64,000 nt of DNA from Eulemur rufifrons (taxonomy: Eukaryota > Chordata > Mammalia > Primates > Lemuridae): contig NC_091012.1 of assembly GCF_041146395.1 (NCBI RefSeq), positions 16,978,193-17,042,192 of the forward strand. Direction: 5' to 3'. Numbering within the stretch: the stretch's first letter is position 1; each line of letters opens with the position of its first letter. Below are positions 39,411 to 50,427 of this stretch, in pieces. The notes under the pieces were generated by a model. It worked only from the letters and a program-made list of their open reading frames with translations, searched no databases and was not told the origin of the DNA. A program made the translations under genes and the position numbers.

Positions 39411-41320
39411 TCAACAATAAATAGCAATTTATTTGAAATCTTACCTTTTATTTTATATGGATAATAACATATCCTATGCTATAGTATAGACAGGTTTTTA
39501 AAAATATAAAGTCTTCCCTAAATATTTTTGAGTAAAACAGATGTTTCAGAGAGTTGCTCCATGCATATCTTATGGCATCAAAGCACCATCTGCCCCATTA
39601 CCAACTACTACAGTTTGAGGGTTGAATAATTTTATGCTAAATAGAAGTTAAAAACTAAAGTGAAGTAATGTTTTCCCTTCCTCCTTCCTTTGAGGTTTAC
39701 CGATAATTGTTATTCAGAATTAGCCTCCTATTTGAAAACATTATTTTAAATTGTTAATCAGGGCAAATACTTTAGCAGCTGTTAGAAGGTGAATGCTTTG
39801 TGAATTTTTATCTATGGATTTATTTGTAATGAGATTGTTGGAAGGTGTATAAGCACAAAAAATCTATTGATTTATAATCTTTCTGCATTGCCAATGGCCT
39901 CAGGGCATCTTGTTAAATTGGCTTGTATTTATTCTTTTCTGCCACCAGAAGTGATAACCATTTCTGCACACAGAACTCGGAAATCTCTTTTAATGGATCA
40001 CAGCATCAGAAAACAGGATTCTCTGCATCTCCTATTTTCTTTACAAACCCAGATCATCTGTGTCCCTGCCACTTACCTGGACAATGGGATCAGTTCTCTC
40101 ATCTTCTGGAGGACTCAGGCCTTGGCGTGCCTCCAGCATGCTCTTCTTTGGAAAGGTACCCTTGACCCAGGTTGTGCAGAGCCACAGATGACAACAGGCC
40201 TCCTCATCTTCATCACAGGCCATGTGACCAGGGCAGGAGCGCTTCTTTTCCACTGCAGGAAAAATCAATTAGTGTTATTTAATAAAAAGCTACTTCCTTT
40301 TGTTTGCTTTTTAAAAAACCAAATTAAGTGCTCTAGTCATTGTAAATTTAAATTAAAGAATGGGGAACAAAGACCAAGCTAAAATTCATAAATCTGTACT
40401 CCAGTGATGGAACACGACCAGATAAAAGGGAAAGGAGAGGGGTGATAGAGAGACGAAGGCAGCCCACCGCATGGAGACGCGTGCAGAGGGAGGAGCCGGT
40501 GGAGGTACAGACCCTTCGGTTGATGCAGACACAGCACGTACAGTCAGTGTCACATGCAAGGGCGCCTCATCCCCACCTTGCATCTTCTGGGATCCTGGCA
40601 ATAGCTATTTCAAAAATCAGGTTGCCTTTTCATGGCTATAAAGATCAAGTTCCTGTTGGTACCTGCTCCATCTTTCAGGAGACTGATTCAGTCCCTCGTC
40701 AGAACTTTCCCACTGTGGTCTTTGGTCTAGGACAGGAATCAGCATTTGCTGCACAGCTAGGAGACGGGAAATTCTGAGATGTCCCTGAGGGGAAAAAATG
40801 ACTCAGAAGCTAATTTTACAAGTCAAAGACTCAAATTATTATAGAACTACAAAAATGAAGAAGAAAAGTTCAGGCACATGAATATTCAAATTCAAGGGGA
40901 CACACTTAGGAAGCAGTAAGTCTAGGACAGTGTGAGGCTCAGTCAGCCCTCCTGGAACACCCTGCTGGAATAGGGCTCCTTGGGACTCGGAGTCAGATTT
41001 AGGTACTGAGTATCTAGGTCTCCCCTACGCAGAGGGCCTGAGTCAAGGCAAGCTCCAGGAGGGCTGCCTTTCCCTCTGGCGGCAGAGCCCTTTGTGGTGG
41101 AGGCTCCCTGACCCGGTATCTTGTCCTTGTGCTTCTGGGACTGGCCTTAGAAGTTGTTTTAGTCACTCTCTCCACCCCCCATGACTGCCTCTTCTGCAGG
41201 CTTGCATTCTTCCCCTTGCATTCCTCCTGACTGCTTTTCCATCTCACCTTGAAACTCTGCAGCTCTCTCTCTCCCCTCCACACCGTGAGGCCCCCTGGCG
41301 CCTTCTGTGTAAGGGAAGCC
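39411..41320. other. no gene recognised
   Basis: It contains a 171-codon plus-strand frame (39867-40382) with no recognisable domain and an opposite overlapping frame. Otherwise AT-rich, then mixed. No repeat landmark was found. Confidence 0.45.
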
Positions 41321-41324
41321 TCCC

Positions 41325-41450
41325 AGGGCCCCAGTGGCTTTGGAGCCAGAGCGCTGGGCTTGAGTCCTCACTCTGACATGGATTGGCTGTGTGTGTGGCC
41401 TTGGGCCGATTGCACATGCTCACAGGTTTGCCATCCACAAAGCCGGGTTC
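41325..41450 (+). repeat. MIR SINE fragment
   Basis: 'ggctttggagccagagcgctgggcttgagtcctcactctgacatggattggctgtgtgtgtggccttgggc' is the MIR 5' half and core. Confidence 0.7.
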
Positions 41451-41939
41451 TACACGTGTGAGGGGACTCCCATGAAACAGTGTGTGGAGGGCCCTGTGGT
41501 CCTCTATGGGCAGGGGGTCTGTCCCATCCACCTTCCTTCCCACCTCTGGCCTCTGCCCCATCACTTACTAGCCCCAGGTTTGCTGGCTGCGAATCTCAGC
41601 TAGGACACACCACGAAGAGAAAGGACCCAGAAATCATGCAGTCATGGGGCGGTCAGCTACATGCAAGGGCTGATGGAGGATGAAGACTGTTCTTCCCAAC
41701 TGCCCCAGTGCTTCTCTGGCAGACTCCTTCCTGGACCACATGGGGAAGGAAATTCTAGGATGTGTCCCCTGATCTTTCCTCAGGAGCAGAGGGGATGGTG
41801 ACATCAGGAGACTGTGGTCACACTGGGTCCTCAAGTCCTTCCGTTATGAACTTGCCGGAGACTCAGCTTCCTTGCCTTGTGATCCTTCTTAGCCTTGGGG
41901 TTTTGTATGCAGAAAATAGGGCATCGTATACAAAGTCCT
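41451..41939. other. no gene recognised
   Basis: GC-moderate mixed sequence with overlapping short frames on both strands. No family was identified. Confidence 0.45.
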
Positions 41940-42151
41940 GGGCACAGTGATGCAGTACACGTGTTATTTTGTGTGTGTGCACATGTACAGACCCCCGAAT
42001 ATGCATAGTCCCCAAGGCCATACACAAAATGTTGACAGTGATTATCTCTAGAGGGTGGGATGTTGACTTTTTATTATCTTTTTTTTCTTATTTCTCATCT
42101 CTATTTTTTGAATTATTATTTTCCACCCAAGTTATCGTGTGTTACTTGTTT
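41940..42151 (+). repeat. old L1M 3'UTR-like fragment, target of the WRNIP1 retrocopy
   Basis: 'gtgattatctctagagggtgggatg' and the following T-rich stretch resemble the sense L1M 3'UTR end. The sequence is interrupted after 42151 and resumes at 52408 ('aaccaaaatacg'), with 'cgtgtgttacttgttt' duplicated at the two edges (42136-42151 and 52392-52407). Confidence 0.6.
42136..42151. repeat. target-site duplication of the WRNIP1 retrocopy (left copy)
   Basis: 'cgtgtgttacttgttt' is identical to 52392-52407. The next base begins the T-rich complement of the poly(A) tail. The reconstructed cleavage site TTGTTT/AA on the plus strand fits L1 endonuclease preference. Confidence 0.95.
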
Positions 42152-42643
42152 TTTCTTTTTTACTTTGAAATCGTTTTATTGGCTTGTAAGACCTTTGCAT
42201 ATTAAAAAAATACTCAAAACACTATGCAGTCTTAAATCACAATTACATTTTTCTACCAATTAAAACCACCCAGAATATACATTTTTTAAAGGAAAAAATC
42301 CTACAGAACTGAATTCTGAAATGACATTATGACTTCAATACTATGACAAAATAGATAATTCCTTATAACATTGATTCATTGCACAAAGCTGCCAGATATT
42401 TTCATAAGCATAACCACTGCACAGAGTGCAAATGAACACAATTTCAATGTCACACATTTAGTTGAAGTAACTGCACCTCCAACTACAGAGCTCTTAAATT
42501 TCTGGCACAAAATGTTGGTCTGTTTTAACTTCTACCAGGCAACCAACTTCACAGTCCAGTTACTCCTTCTTTCTCGCCCTCGCTAAAAAAAGAAACATCC
42601 TTCTGCTGTCATAGCCTAAAAGAGTCAGCACCTCCTTTGCTTG

Positions 42644-42659
42644 AAAATATCAACTCCTC
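42644..42659. repeat. target-site duplication of the full-length L1 (left copy)
   Basis: 'aaaatatcaactcctc', identical to 50428-50443. On the minus strand it encodes part of the WRNIP1 C-terminus (residues RGVDIF). The implied nick on the minus strand is ATATTTT/CA, close to the L1 endonuclease consensus. Confidence 0.95.
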
Positions 42660-43142
42660 GGAGGAGATCAAAGATGGCGGAGTGGTGGTGACGGCCTGAA
42701 TCTGCGCTCCCGGGAAGGAAGGCATCGATCCGGACCTGCCACAACGCTGGAGGACCGCTCCCACACAGGAACAGCGGTGTGAATCCACGGAGAATCAGCG
42801 TGGGACAAACAGAGTGAGTGAGGTCTGAGGTGAACGAAAATTGGGAACGCGGGACAGACACTAGCCAGCGGAGCGCGGGTCGGATACACCCGCCCCCAGC
42901 CGGGGTGGGTGCAGCCTCTCGGGAAAGCGGCTAGCCCTCCGCTCCCAATTGAATAGAGCCCTGACCCAGGCCAGCGCAGAATCACTGAGGGATACGTGGC
43001 GCATTGGAGACAGGAGGCTTTTTTGCGAAATTACCTTAGAACCTGGGGGATCTCAGCTGAGACAGCACTTGGCGAGGATGGACGGATCTGCCCCAGGGCG
43101 GAAAAACACAAAAGACTCCAGGACAGCAAATAGCGTTGTACC

Positions 43143-43528
43143 CCGTGCTGCCTTTTTCGGCAGTTCTCCAGCCGGTCACCCCCGGTGCGTGTCCTTGCTC
43201 GCTGGCCCCCGGACAGTGGCGGTCTCTGCCTGCCGGGGAGCTGGTCCCCTCCAGCCCCAGAGCTCGGCAGGCGCCATCTTGAAAGTGAAGGCAAAACCGC
43301 TCGGGAGCCAAAAAGTGCCCAGTGGCTCTTTCTGCCCGTGCTGCCTTTTTCGGCGGTTCTCCAGCCAGTGACCCCCAGTGCGCGTCCTTGCTCGCCAGCC
43401 CCCGGGCAGTGGCGGTCTCTGCCTGCCGGGGAGCCGGTCTCCTCCAGCCCCGGAGCTCTGCAGGCGCCATCTTGAAAGCGAGGGCGAAACCGCTCGAGAG
43501 CCATAAAGTGCCGAGCGGCTCTCTCTGC
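43143..43528 (+). repeat. 193-bp tandem duplication in the L1 5'UTR
   Basis: Two adjacent units starting 'ccgtgctgcctttttcgg' at 43143 and 43336, highly similar over their whole length. Each includes 'tggcggtctctgcctgccgg' and 'gcgccatcttgaaag'. Confidence 0.95.
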
Positions 43529-43948
43529 CCGGCGCCCTCCACTGGTCTCTGAACCAACGCCAGGAGTGTGGGATATGCCGGGGCCGTGCTCGGGGTGAAG
43601 GGGCAGAGCTGCGCTAAGGCAAAAAAAAAAAAAAAAAAAAAAAACCACCACGAATAAGAATAGGCTCGCCGAACTGTATATTTTATTCTTGGTAAATTTC
43701 TTCTGGGTTTTGTTTGTTTGTGTTTGTGTTTGTGTTTGTTTTTGTTTTTTTTGGTTTTTTTTTTTCCTTTTCTTTTCTTTTTCTTTTTTTTTCCGCCAGC
43801 TCACGAGCCGGACAGCCTCGGCGGACACCTTTGCCCTCTGGGCCTCTGGCTGCCATGCCTTTTTGAGCGGGGAGGTTGGATCCCCACCACCCTCGGAGCT
43901 GTGCGGGCGCGCAGACGCCATATTGAAATCCACTGCAAAACCACCTGG

Positions 43949-44150
43949 GACCCAGCCGGGCGGGCGTGAAGGGACGGAGCTGTGCTAAGGCGTAAAAACA
44001 AAAACATCTAATGGCCGCTCCGGACCCAGCCAAACGGAAGTGAAGGGGCGGAGCTGTGCTAAGGCTTAAAAACAAAAACATCTAATGGCCGCTCTGGACC
44101 CAGCCAAGTGGAAGTGAAGGGGCGGAGCTGTGCTAAGGCGTAAAACAAAC
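43949..44150 (+). repeat. 74-bp tandem repeat, about 2.7 units, in the L1 5'UTR
   Basis: Units start with 'gacccagcc' at 43949, 44023 and 44097. Each carries 'cggagctgtgctaaggc' and, in the first two, 'aaaaacaaaaacatctaatgg'. The third unit dissolves into (AAAC)n near 44143. Confidence 0.95.
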
Positions 44151-44230
44151 AAACAAACAAAAAAAATTGAGTCGCTGAATTATATACTTCAGATTTGTGT
44201 ATCTTTCTGCCTTGCGGTGTGGTGAGGTGC

Positions 44231-44440
44231 TATGTAGTTTTTTTTTGTTCATTTTTGTTGGAGTTTTTGGTGTTTTTTGGTTTGGCTTTTTGTGTTTCTT
44301 TTCTTTTTTTTCTTTTTCTTTTTTTTTTCTTTTTCTTTCTTTCTTTTTCTTCTTTTTTTTCTTTTCTCTTTCGTTTTCTTCTCTTTCTTTTCTTTCTTTT
44401 CTTTTCTTTTTTCTTCTCTTTCTCCTCTCTTTTTGCCTTC
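44231..44440 (+). repeat. long polypyrimidine tract in the L1 5'UTR
   Basis: About 200 bases, almost pure T and C from 44293 onward (TTTTC, TTTCTTTC and CTTTT words). It is preceded by a T/G-rich stretch. The complementary strand is a pure A/G run, which accounts for the Lys/Glu-rich frames on the minus strand. Confidence 0.9.
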
Positions 44441-45204
44441 TAACTGGGGACCCATGGTGAGCTTCGGAACGGGCCAGGTCCCTGGCTCTGGTACATACCG
44501 GATCCTGAGCAGTCACCCCCAGGGCCGGAGATCTGCGGGCACGCAATCGCCATTCTAGGGCCCACAGCCAAGTCACTGCGGAGCAATAGGGTACCAAGAG
44601 GCTCCCTGGACGGCCCTCTCCCCTGGTCCACGGACCTTATATAGGATCCCCGCCCAAGTGTAAACACTGAATACTTCTCCAGAAGTGAGAGTGTGGAACC
44701 TGATCCCTGGGGACATTAGGCCAAGATAGACTTTTGCCCGTGGGAGCTACAGCAACTGGGGCGCTGAGCAAGCGAGGTCACTGTCCTCTCCCCATAGCTA
44801 GTATCTTGCCTGCAGATAGAGTCAGAAACCTCCCCTATAGAGGAAGAACCAAAGGGAAACAACAAACAAAGAAAATTTCCATCTACTATTAGTGTGGACC
44901 CCGCCTGCCTTCTGAAAGACCACAACACAGTGTTCTAACTCACCAAAGCGGTCTTGGATCACTCCAATCCTCTAGGATTGGACCCATCGGAAGCAGTCCC
45001 CCAACGGAAACAGAAAAATCTCTAAACAATACACAACAGTCTCCCCCTCTTGCCAAAAGAAGCAACATACCTAGACTGTTTCACAGCCTAAGAATAGAGC
45101 ACAAAGAGTCCTGTTAACCAGACTAAATCTATAAGTAAAGATCCAACGATAAATCTAGATGGGAAGGGCCCAGCGAAAAAAACACGGAGAGCACAAAGAA
45201 TCAA

Positions 45205-46166
45205 ATGGAAAGCTCATCCCCAAAGAGAAATACCAGCTCCCAACCATTTGACACAAACCAGACTCAAAACACCAACATGTCACAGGAAGAATTCCAATTA
45301 TGGATTATAAACAAGCTGAATAATATACAAGAATCAATGGATAAACAACACAAAGAAAACACACACAAAAAATACAGGATATGGAGGAAAAATTCACTAA
45401 AGAAATTGAAATATTGAAGAAAAACCAAACTGAACTCCTAGAAGTGAAGAATTCACTCAGAGAGCTACAAAACACTGTGGAAAGTCTCAAGAGCAGGGTA
45501 GATCAAACAGAGGAAAAAATCTCAGAAATTGAAGATAACTCCTTCCAACTAAATAAGTCAGTCACAGAGATAGATCGAAAAAGTAAGAGAAATGATCTGA
45601 GTCTTCAAGAAATGTGGGATTATGTGAAGAAACCTAACTTGAGAGTTATTGGCATTCCTGAGGGTGAAGAAGATAATAAGCAAGGGTTGGACAAGCTATT
45701 TGAAGACATAATCGAGGAAAATTTTCCAGGCCTTGCCAATACTCTAGACATACAGATTCAAGAAGCTCAAAGGACCCCTGGGAGATTCATAGCAAATAGG
45801 AAAACACCACGCCACGTAGTCATCAGGCTGACCAAAATATCCACTAAAGAGTCACTTCTCCAAGCTGTAAGGAGAAAGAAACAAGTAACTTACAAAGGAA
45901 AACCCATCAGAATTACGCCAGATTTCTCAGCTGAAACCTTACAAGCAAGAAGAGGTTGGGGCCCCATTTTCACGCTTCTGAAACAGAATAATGCCCAGCC
46001 TAGAATCTTGTACCCAGCTAAGCTAAGTTTTCTATACGAAGGAGAAATCAAGACATTCTCAGATAAACAAAGGTTGAGGGAATTCACCAAGACAAGACCA
46101 GCCCTCCAAGAAGTACTCAAAAGAGAATTACACACAGATCAGCACAAGAAAGATCCACGAATGTAA
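45205..46166 (+). pseudogene. L1 ORF1 (RNA-binding chaperone), frameshifted
   Basis: ORF1 protein coats L1 RNA as a trimer. The first part is read from ATG 45205. From about 45363 the reading continues in another frame to the stop at 46164-46166. The shift is explained by two surplus bases in the CA run at 45360-45370. Visible parts are a polar N-terminus, a heptad-rich coiled coil (about 45400-45560), an RRM-like stretch beginning 'LRVIGIPEGEE' (about 45639) with 'PRHVVIRL', and a C-terminal domain with 'RITPDFSAETLQARRGW' (about 45910-45960). Apart from the shift the frame is open to the end, so this is a young inactivation. A sequencing error in the CA run is the alternative. Confidence 0.9.
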
Positions 46167-46205
46167 AACTACTCATGAGCTAAAGATCAAATTCCAGATA
46201 CCACA

Positions 46206-49200
46206 ATGGCCCAGGAGAGAAAACATCACAATGAAGTTCTACCCAACAAGCTGAACAAAAAACTGTCTCACTTATCAGTTTTCTCAATAAATGTGAATGG
46301 CTTGAACTCCCCGCTCAAGAGACATAGACTGCCCCAATGGATAAAAAAATACAATCCAAGTATCTGCTGTCTTCAAGAAACTCACCTAACCTGCAAAGAT
46401 GCATTTAGACTGAAAATAAAAGGATAGAAATCGATATTTCAAGCAAATGGTAACCAAAAGAAAGCTGGTGTGGCAATCTTAATTTCCAATCACTTAGCTT
46501 TCAAACCAACAAAAATAATAAAAGACAAAGATGGCTACTACATACTGATTAAAGGCACAATTCATCAAGAAGCCATGACTATACTCAATATATATGCACC
46601 CAACCTAGGTGCACCTAGATTCATAAAGCAAACCCTACTAGATCTCAACCAAATGATAGATAACAATACTGTAATAGCTGGAGACTTTAACACCCCACTG
46701 ACAGTACAGGACATATCCTCTAAACAGAAAATAAACAAAGACATAATGGACCTCAATAGAATGCTAGAACAAATGGGCATGGCTGACATCTATAGGACAT
46801 TCTACCCAAAGTCCACAGAATATACATTCTTCTCATCAGCTCACCGGACATTCTCTAAGATTGACCACGTCCTAGGACATAAATCATGTCTTCAAAAATT
46901 CAAAAAAATAGAAATTATACCATGCATCTTCTCAGATCACAGTGGAATAAAAGTAACAAGGATCACAAACAGAAACCCTCACTCTTACTCAAAGTCATGG
47001 AAGCTAAATAACCTTCTCCTGAATAATTATTCTATAAAAGAAGAAATCAAGATGGAAATCAAAAATTTCTTTGAATTAAATGACAATGGAGATACAACTT
47101 ATCAAAATCTATGGGATGCAGCTAAAGCAGTCCTGAGAGGAAAATTCATATCCATAAATGCCTATATCAAAAAGACAGAAAACATGCAAATAGACAACCT
47201 AACGAATAGACACAAAGAGCTGGAGAAAGAAGAACAGAACGATCCCAAACCCAGCAGAAGGCGAGAAATTACTAAGATCAAATCAGAACTAAATGAAAAG
47301 GACAACAAAGAAACTATAAGGGAAATTAATAAAACAAAAAGTTGGTTCTTTGAAAAGATAAACAAAATAGACACACCTCTGGCTAGACTAACCAAGAGCA
47401 CAAAAGTAAAATCTCTAATAACCTCCATTAGGAACATGAAAGGAGAAATCACAACCGATGCTACAGAGATACAAGACACCATCTATGAATTCTACAAAAA
47501 TCTTTATGCACACAAACTGGAGAACGTGGAGGAAATGGACAAATTTTTAGAAACACATAGTCTTCCCAGGCTCAACCAGGAAGAAATAGAGTACCTGAAC
47601 AGACCAATATCAAGAACTGAAATCAAAACAGCAATAAAAAACCTTCCCAAAAAGAAAAGCCCTGGTCCAGATGGGGTCACACCTGAATTTTACCATACAT
47701 ACAAAGAAGAACTGGTGCCCATCCTACATAAACTATTCTCCAATATTGAGAAGGATGGAGTTCTCCCCAACACGTTCTACCAAGCCAATATAACATTAAT
47801 ACCAAAACCTGGAAAGGACACAACAAAAATAGAGAACTACAGACCAATTTCCCTCATGAATATAGATGCAAAAATTTTCAATAAAATACTAGCAAATCGA
47901 ATCCAAGTACTTATCAAAAAAGTAATCCACCACGACCAAGTGGGCTTCATCCCCGAGATGCAGGGGTGGTTCAACATACGTAAATCTATAAATGTAATTC
48001 ACCACATAAATAGAAGCAAAAACAAAAACCGTATGATACTCTCATTAGATGCAGAAAAAGCATTTGACAAAATTCAACACCTTTTTATGATAAAAACGCT
48101 TAACAAAATAGGCATTGATGGAACCTACCTAAAAATGATACAAGCCATATATGACAAACCCACAGCCAACTTCATTCTGAATTGGGAAAAACTAAAAGCA
48201 CTCCCACTTAGAACTGGAACCAGATAGGGCTGCCCATTGTCTCCATTACTTTTCAAAATAGTATTGGAAGTCCTTGTGAGAGCTATCAGGCAAGAGAGCA
48301 GAATCAAGGGAGTCCAAATAGGGAAGGAAGAGATCAAACTCTCACTTTTTGCTGATGATATGATGTTATATCTGGAAAACCCCCAGGATTCAACCAAGAG
48401 ACTCCTGGAATTGATTAACGAATACAGCAAAGTCTCAGGCTACAAAATTAATATACACAAATCAGAGGCATTTATATATGCCAATAACAGTCAATCGGAA
48501 AACCAAATTAAAGACTCAATACCCTTCAAAATAGCAACATAGAAAATAAAATATCTAGGTATATATCTAACTAAAGAGGTAAAGGACCTCTATAAGGAAA
48601 ACTATGAAACACTGAGAAAAGAAATAGCAGAACTTGCAAATAGGTGGAAAAATATACCATGCTCATGGATTGGAAGAATCAACATTGTTAAAATGTCTAT
48701 AGTACCCAAAGTGATCTACAGATTCAATGCAATCCCTATTAAATTACCAACATCATTCTTTACAGACATAGAGAAAATAATTATACACTTTGTATGGAAT
48801 CAAAGAAGACCCCGTATAGCAAAAGCAATTTTAAGCAACAAAAACAAAATGGGAGGTATTAATTTGCCAGACCTCAAACAATACTACAAGGCCATGGTTC
48901 TTAAAACAGCCTGGTATTGGCACAAGTGCAGGGACACAGACCAGTGGAACACAACAGAAAATCCAAATATAGAACCATCCTCATATAGTCACCTAATTTT
49001 TGACAAAGCGGGAAAGAATATACTCTGGGGACAAGAATCCCTATTCAACAAATGGTGCTGGGAGAATTGGTTAGCCACTTGTAGAAGACTGAAACAGGAC
49101 CCACAGCTTTCACCTCTCCCAAAAATCAAATCACGGTGGATAACAGACTTAAACCTTAGGCGTGATACAATCAGAATTCTAGAAGAAAATGTAGGAAAGA

Positions 49201-50084
49201 CTCTTACAGACATTGGCCTAGGCAAAGAATTTATGAAGAAGACCCCCAAGGCAATCACAGCAGCAACAAAAATAAATGAATGGGACATGATTAAATTAAA
49301 AAGCTTCTGCACAGCCAAAGAAACAGTCCAGAGAATAAACAGACCACCTACAGAATGGGAAAAAATTTTTGCATACTACACATCAGATAAAGGACTGATA
49401 ACAAGAATCTATTTAGAACTCAGGAAAATCAGCAAGAAAAAATCAAGCAACCCTATCAAAAAGTGGGCAAAGGACATGAATAGAAATTTTTCAAAAGAAG
49501 ATATAAAAATGGCTAACAAACATATGAAAAAGTGTTCAACATCTCTAATCATCAGGGAAATGCAAATCAAAACCACAATGAGATATCACTTAACCCCAGT
49601 GAGAATGGCCTTTATCAAAAAAACCCAAAACAATACATGTTTGCGTGGGTGTGGAGAGACAGGAACACTCGTACACTGCTGGTGGGACTACAAACTAGTG
49701 CAACCCCTGTGGAAAGCATTATGGAAGTATCTTAAACAGATTCAAGTAGACCTGCCATTTGACCCAGCAATCCCATTACTGGGCATATACCCAAAGGAAA
49801 AAAGGTCATTCTGTAACAAAGGCACATGTACCCAAATGTTTATAGCAGCACAATTCACAATAGCAAAGATGTGGAAACAATCCAAATGCCCATCAATACA
49901 TGATTGGATTAGTAAGCTGTGGTATATGTATACCATGGAATATTACTCAGCCATAAGGAATGATGAAGATATGACATCTCTATGGTTCTCCTGGAGAGAG
50001 TTGGAACCCATTATATTAAGTGAAGTATCCCAAGAATGGAAAAACAAGCATCACATGTACTCACCAGAAAATTGGTTTCCCTGA
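46206..50084 (+). pseudogene. L1 ORF2 (endonuclease and reverse transcriptase), three in-frame TAG stops
   Basis: About 1,292 codons in one frame with no shift. It is interrupted by TAG at 46425-46427 (where a Trp codon is expected), 48225-48227 (expected Gln, just before GCPLSP) and 48540-48542 (expected Lys). The endonuclease part shows QETHL (Glu codon 46377-46379), GDFNTP (46680-) and SDHSG (about 46932-). The reverse transcriptase shows SPGPDG (about 47658-), [11 protein letters not shown] (about 48049-) and the catalytic FADD at 48348-48359. The Cys-rich C-terminus keeps C-RG-C and H, but the last Cys of the knuckle is Tyr (TAC at 49689-49691), while the related copy at 58.6 kb keeps Cys. 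It cannot yield full-length protein. Confidence 0.95.
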
Positions 50085-50427
50085 TCATCACCCAAATACA
50101 AATCTGGGAACGACACCAATTGGACATCAGACTGAGGTGGGGGGTGGGGGAGGGGATGGGGGTATGCCTACACAATGAGTGCATTGCGCACCATTTGGGG
50201 AGTGGTAACACTTAAAGGTGCTGACTCGGGAAAGGGAGAGTGGGGAAAAAATATGAAACTATTGTTTTTAACTTGCACTGTTCACTTAATTTATCATGAA
50301 TATTTCCCATATTATTTCATATCATTGTACAACAAATAATGTATACATTATGAGGACATACTGTATCTAACAAGATATACTGTTAGAAAAAAATGATCTT
50401 TTAAAATATAAAAAAATAAATAAAAAA
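50085..50427 (+). other. L1 3'UTR with G-quadruplex-type run and A-rich tail
   Basis: 50139-50162 holds four G runs of 6, 5, 4 and 5 separated by one or two bases. After 'tactgttaga' (about 50378-50387) comes 'aaaaaatgatcttttaaaatat' and then AATAAA (50415-50420) and the A-tail. The piece after 'gttaga' differs from the sister copy at 59.3 kb and may be a short 3' transduction. Confidence 0.85.

Larger units (their letters stand above)
42660..45204 (+). promoter_or_regulatory. L1 5'UTR with internal promoter features and repeated modules
   Basis: GC-rich start with YY1-like AAGATGGCGG near the 5' end, the position where human L1 has its YY1 site. A module ending in 'gcgccatctt' (the YY1-like word in antisense) recurs at 43271-43280 and 43464-43473, and in diverged form near 43914-43925 and 44540-44556. 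Also present are a 193-bp tandem pair, a 74-bp tandem array, an A-run at 43621-43644 and T/C tracts at 43708-43797 and 44238-44440. In other L1s the 5'UTR drives RNA polymerase II transcription. Activity of this copy is inferred, not shown. Confidence 0.8.
42660..50427 (+). mobile_element. full-length L1 retrotransposon inserted in the WRNIP1 retrocopy
   Basis: About 7.77 kb from a 5' end with a YY1-like AAGATGGCGG (42671-42680) to an A-rich tail with AATAAA at 50415-50420. Order: 5'UTR 42660-45204, ORF1 45205-46166, a 39-base spacer, ORF2 46206-50084 and 3'UTR from 50085. It is flanked by a perfect 16-bp target duplication. The 5'UTR at about 2.5 kb is much longer than in human L1 (about 0.9 kb). 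Both ORFs are broken, so the copy is dead although its promoter region looks complete. Its 3' half is nearly identical to the plus-strand part of the element at 57.9-59.4 kb, so both belong to one young subfamily. Confidence 0.97.

Noticed and set aside
39867..40382. 171-codon plus-strand frame
   Set aside because: Unrecognised, with no splice context or domain, and competing frames on both strands.
44195..44597. Phe/Leu-rich plus frames and Lys/Glu-rich minus frames
   Set aside because: They are translations of the polypyrimidine tract in the L1 5'UTR.
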